64,000 nucleotides of DNA, from positions 61,046,405 to 61,110,404 of the forward strand of contig NC_067312.1 in NCBI RefSeq assembly GCF_020740795.1. The letters run 5' to 3'. Below the pieces are notes generated by a model. That model ran no database searches. It was not told where the DNA came from and saw nothing but the letters and a program-made list of their open reading frames with translations. Every line of letters begins with the position of its first letter. The stretch's first letter is position 1. The translations under genes were made by a program, and so were the position numbers. This DNA comes from Apus apus. Its lineage: Eukaryota; Chordata; Aves; Apodiformes; Apodidae. Positions 55,894 to 64,000 of the stretch are shown here, in pieces.

Positions 55894-57950
55894 TATCATG
55901 TGCATTAGTTTTATGCATCCACTGAACTAACATAGTTACATTCAGAAAAGGAAAATGTGAAGAAATCATGGCAACATTATATAATTATGTCCTTGATGTT
56001 TTGTCCTTAAATACTTTTATCTCATTAGCTTAATATTTCAAGCTCAGTTTATTGTAAAGCTGTCTTACCATCTGCAAACTGAGCAGATTCAATATGTTAT
56101 TTGCTAAGACATACAATGTTGTCATTTTTCTGAGTAAAGATGCACTATGAATAATCCTGGCAAACTTATGCTTATACCAGCACAGTACTGACTGTGAACA
56201 GGCATTTTCAATAATGTTTATAGTTACTGTAAGCTACTCTCAAAACTAAATTATGTAAAATCAGTGTATTTGCCAGACCTTCATAATGATCCCAATAAAT
56301 ACTGCAGAAACTCAACCTTCTAGAATTCCATGTTGCTGCTACATCATTTACAAATCAGATGTTTGCTTGTATAATGTTCATTGATGTTTAACAATATTTG
56401 TAAGTAAAATTATTTGTAGCTTTCTTATAACAATTGAATAAAAATGAGTTAACTTCTCTTGTATCTGAAACTTTTAAAGGGACACTCTCAACTTCAAATC
56501 TAGTAATTGAGGAAGAACTGAACTCAAAACTTACAGCTGTTGCCCTTCACAAACTTCCACTGATTTTTTTTGTCCTTCAGCAGTTAATTCCTACTCCCTG
56601 TTCCTATGCAAGTTACTGAAACTGAAGGGTGATGGTGATTACCCAGGGTTCTGTGCTTGAAGTAGCAATGTGCACAAATTGAACTTCAGGTTTGCATTTT
56701 TACATGCTTGATCAACAAAAATTCTATGTCAAAAGAAAATAGCGTTCAGTTGATAATGTCCCTTTTAAGTATCATACACTAACAGTTGTGACTGGTGTTT
56801 GTCTGTGTAGCAATACATAATGCAATCAGAGTGTGTCATTCTTGTGTTGCTAATTGATTCAGTTACCTCAAACAGATGTATGATCTAAGTTCCTTAACAT
56901 CACTTTAGTAACTCATGAGAGTTAAAATTCTGGCCATCTGGGTACTTAAACTGGCTTTCTGTGTGACTTTGAAACAAAATTCTCACATGACAGCTGATGT
57001 TGCAGAATTTTTATGAAGAAAGATGGGAGAGTGGACTAGGTGCAGATTTTGTACCATGCTGCTGTGGCATAAGGTGAGCTTATACATGTTCTGCTGCATT
57101 TTATGAACCTCGCTGCCAGTCACAGGATATAAACTGTTGAAATATCCTGCATTAGGTACTACTCCCTTCCTCTGAAGAGCACCCAGTGTTAGATAGTTGC
57201 AATAGCTATGAAAAAAACCAACAGTGATTAAAAGGAAATAAGCGTGGAGACAGTATGTTCTCCAAGGTAATTTTTGCAAATATTTATTTTTACTAAAAAT
57301 AGCAAAACCACCTCTAACGGCAGGTTCAGCACACTGATCAAACTACTTTCTATAAAATAAAGACATTGATTTACCAAGTTTCTTGGTGTTTCTCAGCCCT
57401 CCTCATTTCTAGCTCTAAAATCTGCACGGTTTTGAGCTTCCTTTCCTGTGTTTCTCTAATGCCTTAGCTTTCCTTGTAATAGCCTTTTGCTTTTTTTTTT
57501 TTTTTTGCCTTTTTTTTTTGGGGGGGGGAGGGGGAGCTTTTTTGTTTGTTTTGCGTTGGTTTGTGGTCGTTTTCAATGCATAATTACCACTTACAATCAG
57601 TTGTAAGTAATTTTTCAGTGGAATGAGGCTGATGTGGTAGTTTTCTTCCACAACTAATTTTTTTTTTTTTTTAACCCCTTGTCTGTTTCATTTAAACTTG
57701 AAAGCCTGTGAAGGTCCCGGGGAACTCCGCCTCTCGGATTTTCTCACCCCTAGGAGATCTCGATACACAGACAAATGGCCCTGCTCTACTCAGACGCGAG
57801 GCAGCAAGCTGCTTCCAAAACTAACAATACCTCAGCATACAGCTCAATAGAACAAAAGAACGATTTTGTTTGGGGTTTGCCCTTGCCATAATTTTAACTC
57901 CTCTTTTGGTAGCAAAGCGGGGAAAGAAACAAAGAAGGGATGTACTCTGA
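55894..57950. other. Intergenic region between DMXL1 and the CpG island
   Basis: AT-rich intergenic DNA with no recognised gene or interspersed repeat. A T-run and G-run tract lies at 57491-57536 (nine G, A, five G). GC content climbs from about 57.7 kb towards the island. Confidence 0.75.
57491..57536. repeat. Homopolymer T and G tract
   Basis: T-runs of 16 and 9 are followed by GGGGGGGGGAGGGGGAG at 57520-57536. The opposite strand is purine/pyrimidine-inverted. It is likely length-variable and prone to sequencing error. Confidence 0.85.
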
Positions 57951-57959
57951 AGTCCAGCA

Positions 57960-59050
57960 CTCGGATACCAATTTCCTTGTCGGCGTGTTTAACCCTCCCT
58001 TTCCCACCAGATGCTTTCCTCTCTTGTGTGCCCGGGGGGAAGACAGACTAACCGAACTACCCGAGTTCCCCCGTGGCTGTACGAGCTCCTTGCCTGGGCG
58101 AGGGAAGGTGTCAGCGGAACTTCGACCGGGACTCACGACGGGCGGGCGGGCCCCGCCCGAGGCACAGCCTGCTCGCCGCGGGGGCTGCCCGGCCTTCCCC
58201 CTTCCCGCCCGGGCCGCCGCGGGCAGAGCCGCCCCTCTCCGCCCGCCACAGCCGCGCCCCGCCCCGCAGCGCGGAGAGCCGGGCTTGCCTCTGCAGCAGC
58301 CGGACCGCCTCGGCACCGCCGCTCCCGCCACCCCGAGGAGGCGCCGCCGCCCCCGCCCCGCACCACACAGTAAGTGCCGCCGCTCCCCGGCGCCGGGCCC
58401 CGTTCCCGCCGCACCGGACAGACCCCTCCCCATCGCGCCGGCGCACGGGGTGGGCGAGGGCAGCAGCCCCGCCGCGGCAGAGCGGGCCCGCGCTCGGCGA
58501 CGCCTCGGCGGCGGGACGAGCTGGGGCCTGGCGTTCCGGGAGCTTCCCCGCCGAGGAGCGGCCCGTGGGGGTCTTCCTGCCGGCTGCTGCAGGTGGCGGA
58601 CGCTGGGTTGAGGTTGTGTCCCCGCGCTGCCGCGGAGCCCCACGGGTTTCAGCGCGGGGGTGGAAATGCGATGTGCGGGGCGGCACGCGGGAAGCCCCCC
58701 TGGCGCTGGGGCGCGTCGCTGCCGCCTCCTGCCCCGGCGGCTCTCGGCGCTGCCAAGCCCCGGCAACACCTCGGGGCTGCCCTCCCTCCAGGGGGGAGCT
58801 GCCCAGCAGCGCTCACGTTAAAGAGTTTTATCACGCAAAAATATAATTTGGGTCAAAGCTGCGCACGGGTTTCTGTTCAGAGAAGCCTCGTCGCCTGACC
58901 TCCCTCTGTCGCTTTTCCCGGGCAGCGGGGCAGTTTTCTGCTTCTCTCAGAAAAACTTCTGCTTTCTCCTGGGCTGCACTGCCCCGCTCGCCAGGCTGTT
59001 CCTTGAGCACACCCAAACGAGATGGGTATCTCGTGAGGGGCGCAGGCAGC
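57960..59050 (+). promoter_or_regulatory. CpG island promoter, probable start of the next gene (TNFAIP8 by synteny)
   Basis: GC content and CpG frequency jump sharply at about 58.0-58.8 kb, in contrast to the rest of the window. GC boxes (GGGCGGGCGGG and CCCCGCCC) cluster at 58138-58160 and again around 58.25 kb. I see no TATA box. The island is about 4.3 kb past the end of DMXL1. In mammals the next gene downstream in the same direction is TNFAIP8, so this is probably its promoter. That is inference from synteny, since no TNFAIP8 coding sequence lies in the window. Long open frames on both strands here reflect the GC-rich composition. Confidence 0.75.
58160..58369 (+). other. Probable non-coding first exon of downstream gene (start approximate)
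   Basis: A consensus splice donor, CACA|GTAAGTG, lies at 58370 inside the island. The bases upstream would be a 5' UTR exon. The transcription start is not fixed; the left limit given here is just after the GC-box cluster. An alternative is that the donor is unused and exon 1 runs further. Confidence 0.5.
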
Positions 59051-62000
59051 AAGTGTGGTCATGCAGCTGAACTCTGCATGGTGCTGGTAAAAGACAAACC
59101 TTTGCTGAGATGATGCGAGTTAGATTTTGAGATACTACTAGCAAAAATTCTGCCAGTAAAATTAGTTTGTATTGTATTTATATGCTGCCTATTAAATGAG
59201 AGAGATCACGTTTCAGTGTGGGCTTTCCCTTTTTAGAAAGTTGGATGGTCAGAGTTTCCCATGCTGCAGGTCTGTGTCTCCGAAGTATATGTTTGCAATC
59301 TTACCGGACCACACGTATGCTCTGGTAAATGTTTTTGATGTTTTGCTCTGCACATGTCCTGTTTCGGTTATGCTGCATTGCAAATTATTTCATGTAATTG
59401 AGGAGTGAAATAACTCATGTTACAGACTGCCTGGTGAAGACTGCTCTGAGCAGTCAGATATGCCAGGTGAGGACCTGTTGGTTGCACTCCCTGGCTGGGT
59501 TGATTGCTGCCAGCTCTGCTTATCTCCGATCAGCTCTAAATAGGAAATTTGCTTTGAACGAGTGCAGATAGTGGAGCCTTGCAACAACAGAGTTGCCTTT
59601 TGGTTGCCACGGACCACAGGTCTGGTCCGAAAAGTGTCTCTAGTCTGAACCTGCTCAGTTGTGGGTATCACTGTGAGATCCAGAGTTACCGTTCTTTGTT
59701 GTCAAACCCAGGGTGGACAATGCAGGGGTAGCACAAGTCAGGCTGTGCTTCATCTGGAAAGGCACCATGCCTAGACCGAGTCCTCATTCAGCACACCATT
59801 CCTGTTCCCATGGTAGGAAGCACGTCAGATTTGGTGGATGTCCTTCAAAGACACAGGACAAGCTATTGACACTGCTGCTTGTAACTCTTCATTTAATGGC
59901 ACTTGGTGGGAATCTTTCTTTGTAGTATAAGTTTCTATTAATTATTTCTACGTTTAATTAATGAACATGTTAGTAAACTTTGGAGACCCTGAAAGCCTGA
60001 ACCATTGTAACTTGAAATTGTGCTGCATGAACTCCCTGCTTCATCATGCTGCTTATATTGTTGCCATGTATTAACAGTGCAAAAATGTAACATCATTTGT
60101 TTGCAGATCTCAAACTTTTAACTGAAGTAAACAAGTGCATGATGCATGTCGTGTACATTACATGAACAGGGTACATTTTTACCTTTGCCTCTTTTAAAAA
60201 GTGATACCGACAAGGAGAAAAAAGCATCCTGCAGGGAATCAGCTATTTGTGTATTGCAAGTTGCTTTCACGTTTCTCACTGCTTCATTCCAGAGGTCTAA
60301 GAAGTGCGAATCATCCACTGTCTGTCAAATAAACCACATAAAAGTTTGCTGAGACTCTAACCAGGAATTGGTAAGAAAAAGAGTCCAGAGAGGAGGAGTT
60401 TTGCAGTGGAAGGAGGTCCAAGACCTTTATTTGGAAGACAAAATTTGGGGAACTTGGAACATGCTTAGACGCAGGAAGAAGGAACTAAAATCTTCTAGTA
60501 CATTCACATTCTTATCTTTATTTAACCTAGAAGCAGACTTCACATGGAATACTACCAAAAGGAAAGTGATGGCACAGGTCTTTGCCCGAGCACAAAACAG
60601 AGGCTTGAAATAGAAGTCACTCACTGCCCTGACAACAGGAAGCTGCTCATTTCCGTTAAATAATAACTAGCCTAATCTGACTAAACCTAGATTTCAGTGT
60701 ACTTTGTGGCTTAATTTACCTGTTTTCAGTTTTATTTCAATACTTGCTGCTAAATAAAGAAAATTACTTGCTGCTTCAAGTTGGCTGAGGAAATAATCAA
60801 ATAGTTGAGAAATCTCATCCTTGGTCAATTTCTTATTTCAGTATTTCGAGTTCTCCAAGTGACAGAGGGTAGGATGCCTAATGATCTTTAAAGCAGCTAA
60901 TGCATCCCTACAGATTATTTTTATTCAAACAACAAAAGAACTTAATAACAAAGTATGGTATGTAAACAGTAGCTGGTTTGAGAGGAGTTACATCCTTATG
61001 ATGAATTTTCTTCCAGATTGCAGATATATTCACTCTTGAGTTTGCCTCTTAATAGAGGTTTTGGCCTAAAATTTCTCTTTCATTTGTTAATTAATCCTTA
61101 TACATGAGCAGTAAAGAGAAAAAAAAGGAAAGAAAAAGAAGTTACCAAGTGTTATTTTTCATTATCTTAATATTGGATATATCAACTTAAATTACTTGCT
61201 TTAATTTAAATGGTTGGTAATATGTTTTCAATAGTTTTAGTGTATTGATGACCTTCTAGCAGTTTTGACTACTGTCTGGTAAAATCTAGTTCATCACTTC
61301 TTACATCACTGAGATATATTACGAGGCATTTAGACTGTAGTTTTCTTCTTTCCCCACCCTCCCCCTTCTGCCTTCCCCCCCTAACATCTTTTGTAGGTAT
61401 GTTCCTTGGCACTTTTTTTCCCACATTAAGGTAGATCATTCAGACTACTTTCATCTGCCCATCATGGACAAATTTCTTACACTTTGTTTAAGTTGGATTT
61501 TGTGGAACATATTGATCTGCTGAACAAAAAAAAAATTTAACTGAAAATTAAGTACATAGGAATAATTTTCTCACAGGGAAAGTATATCTTTTATACAATA
61601 TATCTTGAACAAGTGTCGAGACATATTTCAGGGATATATAGCTCAATTTAACAAATTCTGGTGTTCTTTCTATTGATGTACAGAATGTGGTGCTGCAGGA
61701 GCTGATGATTTAATGGCAAAGTAACTTAAGAACTTCTTAGAGTTGGTTTGGTTTGTGGGGTTTTTTTGTGTCTATATGCTCAGAGCGATAAGTAGCCATG
61801 ATGTGTATTTGATCTGTGATAGAAATGTTTGCATATTTTTCAACTGTGTTGTAGCAGAAAATCCAGTCTTCTTTATTTCAGTCTGGCTTCATAATCAAAG
61901 AAAGTATGGCTTGAAATTAGTTATGGAGTTTTTTTCCCTTATGCCTCCAGCATCTTCAGATCATAAGACCCAGAATAAATGTTTTGTGTGGTCAAGTAGA

Positions 62001-63720
62001 AGTTAAGATGGCATTTTGCCAGTTAAGCAAGCAAGCAGGGGGTTTTACTTGGCATTTTTACACTCTCTTTCTCAAGTAATGCTTTGCTCAAACCAGAATT
62101 TCCTTTTTTGACTTGAAGGTAGACTGACTTCACTCCCACTGATATGTGTGAGCTCTGTGCCCTGAGACTGAGGTATGTCACTTGCAGAGAGGTAGCACAT
62201 GCCTCATTAAGATCTTTAACATAGTCTCAAACAAGAGGAGGAGTACAGAATGCAGGATTTAAATGAGAAGCTAATAATAATTTTCTTTGGATGCTTTCTT
62301 CTGAACCAATTATTGACACTGTCATCTGGAGCCAAAACATCACTTCTTTCTTTTTCTTGATTTCACTGTGGTGGCTCTTGGGATATCTGCAGCAGCCTGG
62401 AATTTAGTAAGGCATGTGCATGAGATGGAGTATCAAACAAAATAAATACCCTTTAAATCATGCAAGTTAAAAGTATTACTTAATTTCAATTCTGTTGTTT
62501 TTTTATAAGAAACTCAGTTGATGAAAGGACTTTCAACTTTTGAGCAAACCTTACAGGGACTTCAGATGTGTTTACATGCCTCTTAGATTATAAAAGCATT
62601 AGATGGCAGTGCTAAGCTAATAAAACTTAAGTTGAGGAGTAACTACAGAAGATATTAGTCTGAAAATTGCATTTTTTCAATGCTTTCTCATTAACTAAAA
62701 GTATTTCTCCTAATAGGTGAGTTTAGGTGAATTTTAGTATTAAACAAGCCTTAATCCAAGATTTACTTTTTATTCCAGAAATAGGTTTGCATATTTTAAA
62801 ATACCTAGTTTTGAAGTTCAATTTATATTATAGGATCAACAAAACTAGACATGTTAAAGCCCAGCATTTTCTTCCAATTTCTGAAATAATGCGGTGAAGG
62901 ATACAGTAGTGTTATTCTATGGAAATCAGGCTGGGTGCAGTCATTATTTGGATACATGTCTGACCACGAGTGAGGGTTATTAACTCATATGGAGAAGGTG
63001 GGTGTGAGCAATGGGTAGGCTCTCTACAGCCACAGCAGAGTATTTGGCCCATTTCATGTCCATGCCTGGAGGCCCCAGAATTCAGAATGAACTGGTTGAA
63101 GTGATGTTTGACATATTAATTTGATAATTATTACCTGGATCAATAGCAAATTTTTTATTGTATGGTGTGCTTAAGGCTTCCTCAATTAATGCTTAATTTT
63201 TGGTTTAGTATTGCAGCTTTGAGGGAGCATGTCTGAATGCTGTGCCCTTGATAAGAAGATGGCCTAGAAAGCAGTTCAGAAAATGGAAGAGCAAAAGAGC
63301 GTTTTAAACAGAGTGGCTGGAGTTCAATTGTCAAAGATTTTATGTGCTTACTTTCTTTTAGTGTTTTCATCTGATATTTATAATCTAACTTTATGCTTAT
63401 AAAATATTTTTATAGGGACAACATGGTTTTTCCTGTTTGGTCTGTGAAGTTACTGGCTCACTTATGTTCAGAATTGGCTGTCATTAAATAGCCAAACTGA
63501 AGAAAAGTTGTAGTCCATGTTACTCCTCTATGTAGCAGATATGTTTAAAAGGGTAGAATATATTAAACTGTAAGGTACTGAGAAGTGAGAAAATAAGCTT
63601 TAAACTGAGACAGCATTCCTGCATGTGGTTATCTTAAAACATACTTGTCTCTTGAGCATACTGAATATGATGCCTGTGGGATGGAATAATCTGTTTGGCC
63701 AATTTTGGTCACCTGTCTAG
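59051..63720. other. Probable first-intron region, no feature recognised
   Basis: Mostly AT-rich DNA without CR1 copies. I searched for the TNFAIP8 coding start (the VFNSKNLAVQAQKK block) and did not find it. Small open frames (60.37-60.61 kb, 61.74-62.0 kb and others) lack splice or family support. Confidence 0.65.
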
Positions 63721-63918
63721 TCAGCTCCTCCCTGCAGGAGTATTGTAGATGTGAGCCTTCTGCTCCGTTAGTGTCTGAAGCAGCAGATTGAACAAACGCA
63801 GCAAAGTGTCCTCAGCAGTAACTATATAAACATGGTCATCGTTCCACTGGCTGGAAAACTTGCTGTTAATTTCAGCAAGTGTGCTGCTTGAAAGAGAGTC
63901 CACTGAAGAACAAATCTG
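63721..63918 (-). CDS. Candidate 3'-terminal coding exon of an unrecognised minus-strand gene
   Basis: On the minus strand a good acceptor (pyrimidine tract TTTTCTTTCTACAG, AG at 63919-63920 on the plus numbering) precedes an open frame of about 65 codons ending in TGA at 63721. The peptide includes SSVDSLSSSTLAEINSKFSS, QWNDDHVYIVTAEDTLLRLF and NLLLQTLTEQKAHIYNTP. It looks protein-like, with a plausible amphipathic helix, but I do not recognise the family. The length is within chance for this window, and upstream exons would be right of 64000. It may be a chance frame or a retrocopy fragment. Confidence 0.35.
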   Translation of the reverse strand, partial: QICSSVDSLSSSTLAEINSKFSSQWNDDHVYIVTAEDTLLRLFNLLLQTLTEQKAHIYNTPAGRS

Positions 63919-64000
63919 TAGAAAGAAAATTGGCCTTATCCTGGCTCAAATCAGAACAACTTCTCTGAAGAATTTACTTAACCTACAGGGCACAGCTGAA

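Noticed and set aside
57940..57975. ATG followed by YSEVQHSD, resembling the start of a TNFAIP8 isoform (MHSEAEES)
   Set aside because: The likeness is only about three residues. The reading continues into island sequence with no TNFAIP8 homology and does not lead to a matching donor.
57894..58846. Long open frames on both strands in the CpG island (291 codons minus; 223, 257 and 174 codons plus)
   Set aside because: They overlap in every frame and are Arg/Pro/Ala/Gly-rich, as expected from GC-rich DNA with few stop codons. No family resemblance is seen and a splice donor interrupts the plus-strand ones.

Overview
This window looks like avian nuclear DNA. It has no bacterial-type operons. 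It carries multi-exon coding sequence with GT-AG introns, and every sizeable interspersed repeat I recognise is a CR1-type non-LTR retrotransposon. I saw no Alu-like, B1/B2-like or L1-like sequence. The compact introns and CR1-only repeat content fit a bird; a crocodilian or turtle is not excluded. The species cannot be named from the sequence.

Positions 2965-53626 (+ strand) hold the 3' seven-eighths or so of DMXL1, the large WD-repeat protein of the rabconnectin-3/RAVE group that acts in V-ATPase assembly. I mapped 35 coding exons whose splice phases join without a single conflict. Together they make 8006 nt of coding sequence, or 2667 codons plus a stop. About 380 N-terminal codons, the promoter and the 5' UTR lie left of the window. 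The call is DMXL1 rather than its paralogue DMXL2 because of the C-terminus (ends [15 protein letters not shown]) and the wording of several internal blocks. Two optional coding segments stand out. One is a 58-codon insert made of an extended exon 4 plus a 143-nt exon at 5673-5815. The other is a 63-nt in-frame cassette at 39730-39792. The 3' UTR runs from 53627 to about 55.1-55.4 kb, with four AATAAA signals.

The introns carry CR1 copies on both strands. The most striking is a nested pair at 32.4-36.7 kb. A long CR1, with remnants of the ORF1 esterase, endonuclease and reverse transcriptase, sits inside an older CR1 of the same orientation. That older copy is split into a 3' piece on the left and a reverse-transcriptase piece on the right.

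At 57.95-59.05 kb lies a strong CpG island with GC boxes and a consensus splice donor at 58370. By position and orientation it is probably the promoter and first exon of the next gene. Vertebrate synteny predicts TNFAIP8, but no TNFAIP8 coding sequence is in the window. From 59.1 kb to the end there is mostly unremarkable non-coding DNA. One possible 3'-terminal coding exon of an unrecognised minus-strand gene lies at 63721-63918.

I did not find a novel multi-gene system. The unusual points are the linked alternative splicing in DMXL1, the CR1-in-CR1 insertion, a perfect 22-bp palindrome in an intron, and the unidentified minus-strand exon candidate.
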